A DNA stretch of 6,281 bases from Desulfobacterales bacterium (GCA_029940345.1 JAOZRC010000334.1:1-6281); one strand, 5' to 3'; numbered from the stretch's first letter, positions 1 through 6,149 are shown. A program made the numbers and translations. Notes: generated by a model not told the origin, from the sequence alone.

Positions 1-42
1 TAGGCAAGCGCAAAATGCTAAACCTTTGGTTCAGCACTCCTT

Positions 43-80
43 CGAATTGTTAACCCAAAAATGAAGGATGCCAAATTGAG
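43..80 (-). repeat. Degenerate dispersed repeat copy upstream of the binding-protein gene
   Basis: The 16 bases at 58-73 (AAAATGAAGGATGCCA) are the exact reverse complement of 5907-5922. The similarity continues imperfectly beyond the exact core on the side toward position 43, where GGTTAACAATT here corresponds to GGTTCACACTT near 5925-5935. The two copies lie in opposite orientation at the two ends of the window. I read this as one copy of a decayed dispersed repeat. A chance match is unlikely for the core but cannot be excluded for the flanks. No convincing sigma-70 promoter for the operon was found in 1-141. Confidence 0.5.
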
Positions 81-141
81 TATCATTAACAACATCCAAG
101 TCGTTTGCCACATTCCATAACCCCGAAAGGAGACTATAAAA

Positions 142-1353
142 ATGAAGATCATTCGAATTGTTTCAACTGTTATTATTATGATGGTTTTTTTAGCGATTTT
201 TTCCTATCCGCCGGCCGCACCGGCCGCGGATACGATTAAAATTGGCGAAATCAACACCTACAGCAAACTGACCAATTTTACCTTTCCATACCGCAACGGA
301 TGGAAACTGGCGCTGGAAGAGATCAACGCTGCTGGCGGTGTGAACGGTAACAAAATCGAAGTTATCTCCCGGGATGACGCCGGGAAACCCGGTGAAGCCG
401 TAAAAATTGCCGAGGAACTCTTGCGAAAAGACAAAGTCACCCTCATCATGGGCTCCTTTTTTTCCCATGTGGGATTAGCCTTAACCGACTTCGCCAAACG
501 TAACAAGGTGCTGTATGTTGCCGCCGAACCCCTGTCCGACGCGTTGGTGTGGGCCAAGGGCAACCGCTATACGTTTCGCTTGAGACCCTCAACCTACATG
601 CAGGCTGCCATGCTGGCTGCCGAAGCGGCCAAAAATCCGGCCAAACGCTGGGCCACAATCGCACCCAACTACGCTTACGGCAAAGACGCTGTCAAAGCAT
701 TCAAGCAAATCCTGAAGACCTTAAAACCGGATGTTGAATTTGTAGCCGAACAATGGCCGGCATTGTTTAAAATTAACGCCGGATCGGAAATCCAGGCTTT
801 GGCTGATGCCAAACCGGAAGCGATTTATAACGTCACTTTTGGCGGTGATCTGGCCAAATTCGTCCGGGAAGGCTCCCTACGGGGATTTTTTAAAGATGTT
901 TTTGTTGTCAGCCTGTTGACCGGTGAACCGGAATATCTGGATCCGTTGAAAAACGAAGCGCCCGAAGGCTGGCTGGTCACTGGCTATCCCTGGTATGACA
1001 TCAAGACGCCGGAACACACCCAATTCCTGGATGATTACCAAAAAAAATTCAATGACTACCCGCGCAACGGCTCCGTAGTAGGTTATAACGTGATGATGAC
1101 CGTAGCCAATGTTTTGAAAAAGGCTAAATCAACGGACACCGAAAAGATGATCACCGCCCTGGAGGGATTAAGCTTTTTATCACCCGTGGGAACAGTTACC
1201 TATCGCAAGATTGACCATCAGTCCACCATGGGGGCGTTTGTGGGCTACACTGCCCTTAAAGACGGCAAAGGTATTATGAAGGATTGGACGTTTCTGGACG
1301 GCAAGGACTATTTGCCAAGTGACGCGGAAGTCATGCAATTGCGCGGGAAATAG
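142..1353 (+). CDS. HAAT-family ABC transporter periplasmic substrate-binding protein (LivK-like)
   Basis: This 403-residue protein is the periplasmic receptor of the importer encoded downstream. Residues 1-28 look like a Sec signal peptide: K2 and R5, a hydrophobic core at 10-20, then an APA-A cleavage site around residues 26-29. There is no lipobox cysteine and I see no cysteine in the mature protein, so it should be soluble in the periplasm. The mature part begins with the type I periplasmic-binding (Peripla_BP_6) pattern, IKIGEINTYS, followed by GWKLALEEINAAGGVNG. Later landmarks are WATIAPNYAYGKDAVKAFK, PEGWLVTGYPWYD and an IDHQ motif near the C-terminus. From memory these fit the HAAT subgroup around cd06330 better than classical LivJ/LivK, so the ligand may be an aromatic or other carboxylate rather than Leu/Ile/Val. 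The ATG has a good ribosome-binding site, AAAGGAG at 126-132, nine bases upstream. The family and role are secure; the substrate is unknown. Confidence 0.93.
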   Translation: MKIIRIVSTVIIMMVFLAIFSYPPAAPAADTIKIGEINTYSKLTNFTFPYRNGWKLALEEINAAGGVNGNKIEVISRDDAGKPGEAVKIAEELLRKDKVTLIMGSFFSHVGLALTDFAKRNKVLYVAAEPLSDALVWAKGNRYTFRLRPSTYMQAAMLAAEAAKNPAKRWATIAPNYAYGKDAVKAFKQILKTLKPDVEFVAEQWPALFKINAGSEIQALADAKPEAIYNVTFGGDLAKFVREGSLRGFFKDVFVVSLLTGEPEYLDPLKNEAPEGWLVTGYPWYDIKTPEHTQFLDDYQKKFNDYPRNGSVVGYNVMMTVANVLKKAKSTDTEKMITALEGLSFLSPVGTVTYRKIDHQSTMGAFVGYTALKDGKGIMKDWTFLDGKDYLPSDAEVMQLRGK

Positions 1354-1360
1354 CAGTCAT

Positions 1361-1364
1361 AGGT
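1361..1364 (+). promoter_or_regulatory. Weak ribosome-binding site deciding a TTG start
   Basis: AGGT lies seven bases before the TTG at 1372. An in-frame TAG at 1360-1362 overlaps it, so no start further upstream is possible. The next in-frame ATG (1429) would remove the first 19 residues, including the conserved beginning of the LivH domain. A weak site plus a TTG start in an 18-base intercistronic gap suggests the permease is translated less efficiently than the binding protein, as is usual for these transporters (inference). Confidence 0.55.
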
Positions 1365-1371
1365 AAACAAC

Positions 1372-3225
1372 TTGGGGTTCTACGTCGCACAATTTTTAAC
1401 CGGATGGGCGGATGCGTCCGGTCTGTTCATGGTCGCCGTGGGTTTGACGCTTATTTTCGGTGTAATGCGAATCGTCAATTTTGCCCACGGGTCGTTCTAC
1501 ATGGTGGGTGCCTATACAGCGTATTATCTGATTGCCTGGTTGCCCTCTGATGGCGTGTCCTTCTGGATCGGTGTTCTTCTGGCCGCTTTGATTGTCGGAA
1601 TCATCGGCGTCATCGTGGAAATGCTATTGCTGCGGCGGTTATATCACGCACCGGAACTGTTTCTTCTCATGGGCACCTTTGGCATCATCCTTATTATCCA
1701 GGATTTGTCCCGTTGGCTGTTCGGTGCGGAAGACCTTTTAGGCCCCAGATGTCCCGGACTGGATGGCAGCGTCTGGATCATGGGGTCGTTAATGCCGCAA
1801 TACGACCTGGCGTTAATCGTTGCAGCCTTGCTGATCCTGGGCGCGATCTGGATGGTGTTGAATCGAACGCGATGGGGGGTTTTGGTGCGGGCGGCCACCG
1901 AAGACCGCGAAATGCTGTCTGCGTTAGGCGTAAATCAGGGTCGCTTGTTTACCGGTGTCTTCTTCCTGGGGTCTTTTTTGACCGGGTTGGGCGGCGCTCT
2001 TCAACTTCCCAAAGGTGGCGCCGATCTGCTCATGGACCTCAACGTTATCGCCTCCGCCTTTGTGGTGGTGGTTGTGGGCGGTATGGGCAGCATTCCCGGC
2101 GCGTACCTGGCAGCCCTGATTATCAGTGAGTTGACCGCTTTTGGCATCCTGGTGTTGCCCCAAAGTACGCTGGTCATGATGTTTCTGGTTATGGCGGTGG
2201 TTCTGGTCATTCGGCCCTACGGGTTATTCGGTAAAGCCGAACTTGCACCCCACGAACCGGCGGGAGAATCCGGTGCTGTGCTTAAGCCCGCTTCTGTACG
2301 ATTAAAATGGTTGGGAGCTGCTCTGGTGCTGGGTATTATTCTGGCGCCGCTTTTCGCCGGTGATTTTCAACTGGTTCTGTTAATTGAAATCGCCATCCTG
2401 GCCCTTGCAAGTATGAGTCTCTATTTTATGATGGGCCCCGGCGGCATGGTCTCTTTCGGTCATGCCGCTTTTTTCGGAGGCGGTGCGTATGCCGCGGCGT
2501 TGATGGTTTATCACCTTCAAACCCCCATGGAATTGGCGCTTTTGCTTACGCCCCTTGCCGTCGGCCTTCTTGCGCTGATCATCGGATGGTTCTGCGTGCG
2601 TTTATCCGGTGTATATCTCGCCATGCTCACCCTGGCCTTTGCGCAAATCTGCTGGTCGATTGTTTTTCAATGGGAAGAATTCACCGGGGGCGACGATGGC
2701 ATTTTAAGTATCTGGCCATCTGATTGGGCCGAAAGCCGCATCGTATTTTATTACTTGACCATGGTGCTATGCACGGGCGGGATTCTGGCCATGCGGCATT
2801 TGCTTTTTACGCCTTTCGGTTACACCATGCGCGCCTGCCGTGACTCGGCCCTGCGGTCAGCTTCTATTGGCATTTATCAGAAACGCCACCAATGGTTTGC
2901 CTTTGCCGTGGCGGGTGCTTTTGCCGGCCTGGCCGGCGGTATTTATGTTTTTTCCAAAGGCAGCGTGTTCCCGGATGAAATGGCCATTTCGCGTTCCTTC
3001 GATTTTCTGCTCATGGTGCTTTTAGGGGGCGTTGAAACCCTGTCCGGGCCCATCGCCGGAGCGGCCGCGTTTACCTGGTTGCACGATCAGATCTCCCGCT
3101 TCGAATTTTGGCAGCTAGTATTGGGGTGCATTTTCATCATACTGGTTGTGGCCTTTCCCCAGGGAATCGCCGGTTTTTTTAGCAGCAAAACAGAACGGTA
3201 TTTTTCCGAACCAACCGACGAATGA
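1372..3225 (+). CDS. Fused LivH-LivM ABC transporter permease
   Basis: A 617-residue inner-membrane protein joins both permease halves of a HAAT importer. The LivH half spans roughly residues 1-283. It has VGLTLIFGVMRIVNFAHGSF near 23-42, the cytoplasmic coupling segment RAATEDREMLSALGVNQGRL at 173-192, and GGMGSIPGAYLAALI near 236-250. A hydrophilic linker of about 25 residues (284-310) follows. The LivM half spans about 311-600, with GPGGMVSFGHAAFFGGGAY at 355-373, YLAMLTLAFAQI at 415-426, a second coupling segment, MRACRDSALRSASIG, at 486-500, and GGVETLSGPIAGAAAF at 552-567. Separate LivH and LivM are each about 300-400 residues, so both halves are nearly full length and the reading frame is continuous. 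The start is TTG. The C-terminal tail, SSKTERYFSEPTDE, is hydrophilic, and its coding sequence is echoed at 5832-5880. It should work with the two downstream ATPases as a single-chain translocation pore. Confidence 0.93.
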   Translation: MGFYVAQFLTGWADASGLFMVAVGLTLIFGVMRIVNFAHGSFYMVGAYTAYYLIAWLPSDGVSFWIGVLLAALIVGIIGVIVEMLLLRRLYHAPELFLLMGTFGIILIIQDLSRWLFGAEDLLGPRCPGLDGSVWIMGSLMPQYDLALIVAALLILGAIWMVLNRTRWGVLVRAATEDREMLSALGVNQGRLFTGVFFLGSFLTGLGGALQLPKGGADLLMDLNVIASAFVVVVVGGMGSIPGAYLAALIISELTAFGILVLPQSTLVMMFLVMAVVLVIRPYGLFGKAELAPHEPAGESGAVLKPASVRLKWLGAALVLGIILAPLFAGDFQLVLLIEIAILALASMSLYFMMGPGGMVSFGHAAFFGGGAYAAALMVYHLQTPMELALLLTPLAVGLLALIIGWFCVRLSGVYLAMLTLAFAQICWSIVFQWEEFTGGDDGILSIWPSDWAESRIVFYYLTMVLCTGGILAMRHLLFTPFGYTMRACRDSALRSASIGIYQKRHQWFAFAVAGAFAGLAGGIYVFSKGSVFPDEMAISRSFDFLLMVLLGGVETLSGPIAGAAAFTWLHDQISRFEFWQLVLGCIFIILVVAFPQGIAGFFSSKTERYFSEPTDE

Positions 3226-3229
3226 GGGG

Positions 3230-3308
3230 TTCAAATTTCAGTATTCAGTGATCAGCAGCAACGTCCTGACATCTGACATCTGACACCTGAAAAATGTAAA
3301 CTGAAAAA
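3230..3308. repeat. Degenerate 7-bp tandem repeat array in the permease-livG gap
   Basis: The gap between the permease gene and livG reads almost entirely in steps of seven. A left block at 3230-3257 has four units: TTCAAAT, TTCAGTA, TTCAGTG, ATCAGCA. After nine unmatched bases, a right block at 3266-3307 has six units: CTGACAT, CTGACAT, CTGACAC, CTGAAAA, ATGTAAA, CTGAAAA. TTCAG is the reverse complement of CTGAA, so the two blocks are the same unit in opposite orientation and could fold, for example TTTCAG (3236-3241) with CTGAAA (3287-3292). The array starts a few bases after the permease stop and ends just before the livG ribosome-binding site. It is noncoding; its function is unknown. Confidence 0.7.
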
Positions 3309-3329
3309 TAAAGGAAGTGTTTAAGTTTA

Positions 3330-4097
3330 ATGTCAAAAGTTCTGAAAGTTCGCAATCTCACCAAATCCTTTGGCGGTGTTTGCGCGGTCGACGACGTTAG
3401 CTTCGATCTGGAAAAAGGCCGATTGCTAGCCATGATCGGCCCCAACGGCGCGGGAAAAACCACTTGCTTCAATTTGATTAACGGGCAACTGAAACCGGAT
3501 AGAGGCTCTATTGTCATCATGGGCAAGCAGATCGCCGGCTTTAAGCCCCATCGCGTCTGGCAACTCGGTGTGGGACGCACCTTCCAGATTACCGCCACGT
3601 TCGCTTCCATGAGCGTATTGGAAAACGTTCAGATGGCCCGGCTCTCTTTTCACCGGCGCACGCTGTCCATATTTCAAAAAGTCCGCAATCTCTATGTCGA
3701 TGAATCCATGGAACTGCTAAAATTAGTGGGAATTGAAAAACAGCGTGACCACGCCTGCGGTGTACTCGCCTATGGCGATTTGAAACGGGTGGAACTGGCC
3801 ATGGCCCTGGCAAACGATCCGCGGTTGCTGCTCATGGATGAACCCACTGCCGGTATGGGGCCTGCCGAGCGATCCCGGTTGATGGAACAGATTTCCGGAA
3901 TCGTTCAGACGCGTAATATCGGCGTGCTGTTCACCGAACATGATATGGATGTTGTGTTTACCCATGCCCATCGAATAATCGTACTTAATCATGGAAAACT
4001 GGTGGCTGAAGGAACGCCGCAAGAAGTTCACGCAAATGCCCAAGTGCAGGAGATTTATTTGGGTGCGGCGGAAACCGCGCGATTGGAAAAACGCTAG
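3330..4097 (+). CDS. livG: LivG-type ABC transporter ATP-binding protein
   Basis: A 255-residue cytoplasmic ATPase, one of the two nucleotide-binding subunits that power the fused permease. Visible motifs are Walker A GPNGAGKT at residues 37-44, the Q-loop TFQ at 84-86, Walker B LLLMDEP at 166-172 (D170, E171) and the switch histidine H204 in TEHDMD. The signature segment is LAYGDLKRVELAMAL (146-160), so the usual LSGGQ is replaced by AYGDL. Divergent signatures are common in LivG proteins, but the loss of glutamine or glutamate after the glycine is noteworthy. The AGMGPAE segment (174-180) resembles the LivG D-loop AGMNPxE, and the length is typical. The start is supported by AAGGAAG at 3311-3317, though the 12-base spacing to the ATG is long. 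Its placement after the permease and before a LivF-type gene makes the assignment secure; the substrate is undetermined. Confidence 0.94.
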   Translation: MSKVLKVRNLTKSFGGVCAVDDVSFDLEKGRLLAMIGPNGAGKTTCFNLINGQLKPDRGSIVIMGKQIAGFKPHRVWQLGVGRTFQITATFASMSVLENVQMARLSFHRRTLSIFQKVRNLYVDESMELLKLVGIEKQRDHACGVLAYGDLKRVELAMALANDPRLLLMDEPTAGMGPAERSRLMEQISGIVQTRNIGVLFTEHDMDVVFTHAHRIIVLNHGKLVAEGTPQEVHANAQVQEIYLGAAETARLEKR

Positions 4098-4135
4098 ATT
4101 TCCAGGAAATGAAATCAGAAAACACCATGACAAAC

Positions 4136-4139
4136 GGAG
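4136..4139 (+). promoter_or_regulatory. Ribosome-binding site favouring the third ATG of the livF frame
   Basis: GGAG lies 11 bases before the ATG at 4151. The frame also has ATGs at 4109 and 4127. The first has AGGAA directly abutting it with no spacer, and the second has no Shine-Dalgarno-like sequence at a useful distance. The start at 4151 also gives the canonical LivF beginning, MLKVHALNTFYGK. The two upstream ATGs would add 14 or 8 hydrophilic, unconserved-looking residues. Confidence 0.5.
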
Positions 4140-4150
4140 CCAACGAGATA

Positions 4151-4846
4151 ATGTTGAAGGTTCACGCGCTGAACACCTTTTACGGAAAAGCGCAGATTTT
4201 ATTCGGCATGAATCTTAAAATCCTCGCCGGTGAAATCGTTGTATTGTTAGGGCGCAACGGCGTCGGCAAGACCACTGCTTTTAAAAGCATTATGGGAATC
4301 GCGCCGCCTGAAACCGGCGAAATCACCTTTAAAGGTATCCCCATTCACCATCTGCCGCCCCATAAAACCTGCAATCTGGGTCTGGGCTATGTACCGGAAG
4401 ACCGGCGAATTTTCACCCAATTGACTGTCATGGAGAATCTTGAAGTGGGCAAACAGCCACCCCGCAAAGGTTACCGACCCTGGACGGCTGAACGACTGTT
4501 TGAATTGTTTCCCAACCTTGCTGAAAGGCAAAATCTGATAGGAGGCGCTTTAAGCGGTGGGGAGCAGCAAATGCTGACCATTGCCCGCACCTTGATGGGC
4601 AATCCCGAAATGATTATCTTAGATGAACCCTCCGAAGGGTTAGCGCCTGTCATCGTTGAGCAACTGGCCCGGACAATCAAAAAATTGAAAAATGAAGGCG
4701 TGTCGATCCTGTTGGCCGAACAGAATCTGAATTTTGCCCGCCTGATTTGCGACCGGGCTTATATTATCCACCAGGGAAGGGTTTTTCATGAAAGCCCCAT
4801 AGATACGCTTTCCGGTGAGGCGTATGCGAAGTATTGCTCCGTCTGA
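4151..4846 (+). CDS. livF: LivF-type ABC transporter ATP-binding protein
   Basis: A 231-residue cytoplasmic ATPase, the partner of LivG. Counting from the ATG at 4151, it has Walker A GRNGVGKT at 34-41, the LivF-typical stretch GYVPEDRRIFTQLTV at 79-93, a canonical signature LSGGEQQ at 134-140, Walker B MIILDEP at 154-160 (D158, E159) and the D-loop segment SEGLAP at 161-166. The switch position is glutamine (AEQNLNF, Q191) instead of histidine, which is the usual LivF condition, so the pair has one histidine and one glutamine switch. The canonical signature here contrasts with the divergent one in LivG. The frame stays open to an ATG at 4109, which would give 245 residues; I prefer 4151 for the ribosome-binding site and the family N-terminus. 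It follows livG closely and ends the operon, with a convergent gene 43 bases downstream. I see no strong terminator in that gap. Confidence 0.93.
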   Translation: MLKVHALNTFYGKAQILFGMNLKILAGEIVVLLGRNGVGKTTAFKSIMGIAPPETGEITFKGIPIHHLPPHKTCNLGLGYVPEDRRIFTQLTVMENLEVGKQPPRKGYRPWTAERLFELFPNLAERQNLIGGALSGGEQQMLTIARTLMGNPEMIILDEPSEGLAPVIVEQLARTIKKLKNEGVSILLAEQNLNFARLICDRAYIIHQGRVFHESPIDTLSGEAYAKYCSV

Positions 4847-4889
4847 AATCAATCCGCATCTTCTATAAAATCCGCTCGGCCTATCTTTT

Positions 4890-5423
4890 TTAACGCCGCA
4901 TGTTTTCGAGGGATTCCTTGATTCCGGGATGCCATTTATCCAGCATGTTTACAAATTCGGGGTCCGCGCCTGAGGCTCCGATGGTATGGGGCGCAATGGC
5001 CAATCCGCCAATCGCATACATGAACGACAGGGCCATGCCTCCTGCGGCAAAAAAAGCACCGAGAGCCATACCGCCAAACGCCAGGCCGCCGATGGCAACG
5101 CCTCCGATGGCCGCAACGCCCAGACTGACCCCGCCAAAGGCAATCCCTCCGCAAGCAATTCCGCCCAAAGATAAAAACCCGATTGCAATATTCCCGATTG
5201 CGATGATGCCTTTGGCGATCCGGGGACGTCCTGTCGCCGGATCAACGCCTTTAGCGACATGCACCAGCGGAAGGCCGAGCAGTGTGGTTTCGGATTTGTA
5301 TTCGTATCCCCAATAAGCCGGATACATGGCCGGTTTGTCTCTTCCATCAAGAAACTCGCCGCAATACCGGCACTTGATGGCTTTGTCCTGAATCTGTTCG
5401 GCGCAAAACGGGCATGTTTGCAT
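4890..5423 (-). CDS. Zinc-ribbon protein with a glycine-rich pentad repeat domain
   Basis: I do not recognise a named family for the whole 177-residue protein. The N-terminus is a zinc ribbon: C4-P-F-C7 and C18-R-Y-C21, of the TCPFCAEEIQ...CRYCG kind often found on bacterial regulatory or membrane-associated proteins. Residues 42-72 form a linker with LLGLPLVHVAKG and DPATGRPRIAKG. Residues 74-123 are ten consecutive pentads of the form (I/L/V/A/M)-(A/S)-x-G-(G or other), with glycine at position 4 of all ten: IAIGN, IAIGF, LSLGG, IACGG, IAFGG and so on. Irregular units run to about 151, then a charged tail ends in ESLENMRR. The segment could be packed membrane helices or a five-residue-step beta-solenoid like pentapeptide-repeat proteins, though it lacks the A(D/N)Lxx motif. 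AAAGGA, nine bases before the ATG on this strand, supports the start. It converges on the importer operon and looks functionally separate. Confidence 0.8.
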   Translation of the reverse strand: MQTCPFCAEQIQDKAIKCRYCGEFLDGRDKPAMYPAYWGYEYKSETTLLGLPLVHVAKGVDPATGRPRIAKGIIAIGNIAIGFLSLGGIACGGIAFGGVSLGVAAIGGVAIGGLAFGGMALGAFFAAGGMALSFMYAIGGLAIAPHTIGASGADPEFVNMLDKWHPGIKESLENMRR

Positions 5424-5499
5424 ATTTTTTTATCCTTTCCGGATTGTTTGTTTTATACGGATTCAATTTTGATTTTGCCAGGATAACGAAGAGCAAAGT

Positions 5500-5640
5500 T
5501 TACAGCCTGCGAGTGCTGCCTGATAAAACTAAAGTTGCAATACCGTAAACGGTTTTTAGCGGAGTGTCAAGAATGGAAATATATTCGTCTTGAAGAGATA
5601 CATGGCAGCGAATGTCGTTCGCTTCTAACGCTTTGGTAAA
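5500..5640 (-). pseudogene. Remnant resembling a DUF2007 (putative signal-transducing) protein
   Basis: Read on the - strand from 5640 to 5500, 46 codons are open and end in TAA. The peptide begins FTKALEANDIRCHVS and continues DEYISILDTPLKTVYGIATL. This resembles the small DUF2007 domain as I remember it: a helix ending in LLEANGIP, a strand, a D(E/D) turn with aromatic or hydrophobic residues, then a G-hydrophobic LxV strand. The frame has no ATG, GTG or TTG start: an in-frame TGA sits directly upstream at 5641-5643. A one-base shift would join it to an ATG at 5642-5644, but family members normally have about 10-20 more N-terminal residues. The final strand is cut short as GSTRRL. It lies upstream of the zinc-ribbon gene in the same orientation, and DUF2007 domains and zinc ribbons are often associated, so the two may once have formed one unit. 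The family assignment is from memory of the pattern. Confidence 0.45.
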
Positions 5641-5831
5641 TCATTTTACATGCTTATTGATATTTTTGCCAGAGCTTGGTATTAATCTGACCAGACGGCT
5701 GCTTGAACAGCCCGGATGGCATCAAAGTCTTCAGAAACGCTACCTGTTCGAGTTGACTAAATGACATCACAATTGGTTATAAGCATATCATCAGACAAAG
5801 ACCGTTCAATTCCCCTTTCATATAAGCAGTA

Positions 5832-5880
5832 AATCGGATTTTTAAGCAGCAAAACAGAGCTGTATTTTTTTTCCGATTCA
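5832..5880 (+). repeat. Echo of the 3' end of the fused permease gene
   Basis: AGCAGCAAAACAGA at 5845-5858 is identical to 3181-3194, the codons for SSKTE in the permease tail. The flanks also match: AATCG and a T-run before it, GTATTTTT and TTCCGA after it. Translated in the corresponding frame, GFLSSKTELYFF compares with GFFSSKTERYF in the permease. An in-frame TAA lies just upstream at 5830-5832, so it is not part of a gene. It may be a scrap of a lost paralogous permease gene or a short local duplication. The match is short and AT-rich, so homology is probable rather than certain. Confidence 0.45.
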
Positions 5881-5900
5881 AACGAAAAACGAAGTTTTGA

Positions 5901-5937
5901 AAAATCTGGCATCCTTCATTTTCCGGTTCACACTTTC
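5901..5937 (+). repeat. Dispersed repeat copy, inverted relative to 43-80
   Basis: TGGCATCCTTCATTTT (5907-5922) is the exact reverse complement of 58-73. The match continues imperfectly through GGTTCACACTT, which already enters the left arm of the palindromic element that starts at 5926. The repeat unit is therefore probably larger than that element's arm and includes flanking sequence. Its function is unknown. Confidence 0.5.
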
Positions 5938-6021
5938 CTGAAACTACAAGGATTCAGTTTAATAAGGATTAAGACCGTGATTATCGTTTAGGTTCAGGCC
6001 ATATATCAAAGAACAACAGTT

Positions 6022-6029
6022 GCAAAATC
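6022..6029 (+). repeat. Left copy of an 8-bp target site duplication
   Basis: GCAAAATC directly abuts the left terminal inverted repeat that starts at 6030. The identical eight bases directly abut the right terminus at 6213. A perfect direct repeat placed exactly at both ends of an inverted-repeat element is the expected mark of transposition. Confidence 0.75.
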
Positions 6030-6061
6030 GGCTACCGACATAAGCCGGGACACTTCCGCTT

Positions 6062-6084
6062 GTTACGAGGCTCCGCCTCGTAAC
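6062..6084. repeat. Perfect hairpin with GTTACGAGGC arms (first copy)
   Basis: GTTACGAGGC (6062-6071), loop TCC, and GCCTCGTAAC (6075-6084) form a 10-bp perfect stem. The same stem recurs at 6150-6172 with loop AGA. No T-run follows, so it is unlikely to be an intrinsic terminator. Confidence 0.8.
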
Positions 6085-6093
6085 GGGTAATCA

Positions 6094-6141
6094 GAGGCTC
6101 TGCCTCCTGCGCAAGACGTCGTTGCAGCAGGCAGAGCCTGC
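6094..6141. repeat. Central palindromic core of the MITE-like element
   Basis: GAGGC-TCT-GCCTC (6094-6106) and GCAGGC-AGA-GCCTGC (6127-6141) are two small hairpins. They flank a larger stem in which CCTGCGCAA pairs with TTGCAGCAGG around GACGTC (one bulged A). Alternative foldings compete, because the two flanking hairpins share the word AGGCTCTGCCT and its complement. Confidence 0.6.
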
Positions 6142-6149
6142 CACTGTGC

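Noticed and set aside
47..92. Inverted repeat TTGTTAA (47-53) / TTAACAA (86-92) as an operator
   Set aside because: The arms are only seven AT-rich bases, 32 bases apart, and the left one falls inside the dispersed repeat. There is no regulator gene nearby to support it.
96..110. Possible sigma-54 promoter on the - strand (TGGCA then TTGG)
   Set aside because: The essential GC at -12 is missing and it points away from the operon, so it is probably chance.
4847..4889. Bidirectional terminator between the convergent livF and zinc-ribbon genes
   Set aside because: A short T-run is present at 4885-4890, but I could not find a stable GC-rich stem before it.
4900..5316. A 138-codon + strand open frame opposite the zinc-ribbon gene
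   Set aside because: It is the antisense shadow of the glycine pentads, giving a low-complexity proline/alanine-rich peptide. The zinc ribbon and ribosome-binding site support the - strand gene instead.
5451..5482. Sigma-70 promoter for the zinc-ribbon gene (TATAAA on the - strand)
   Set aside because: There is an acceptable -10-like hexamer, but the best -35 at normal spacing matches only half the consensus.
5612..5764. A 50-codon + strand frame starting MSFASNALVNH
   Set aside because: It has no ribosome-binding site or recognisable family and overlaps the more protein-like DUF2007 remnant on the other strand.
5690..5764. tRNA-like sequence (CTGTTCGAGT resembling a T-loop)
   Set aside because: There is no acceptor stem, anticodon arm or other cloverleaf pairing around it; only a 5-bp hairpin at 5697-5712 is present.
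5654..5767. A 37-codon - strand frame starting MSFSQLEQVAF
   Set aside because: It is short, matches nothing I recognise, and does not join in frame with the remnant downstream.
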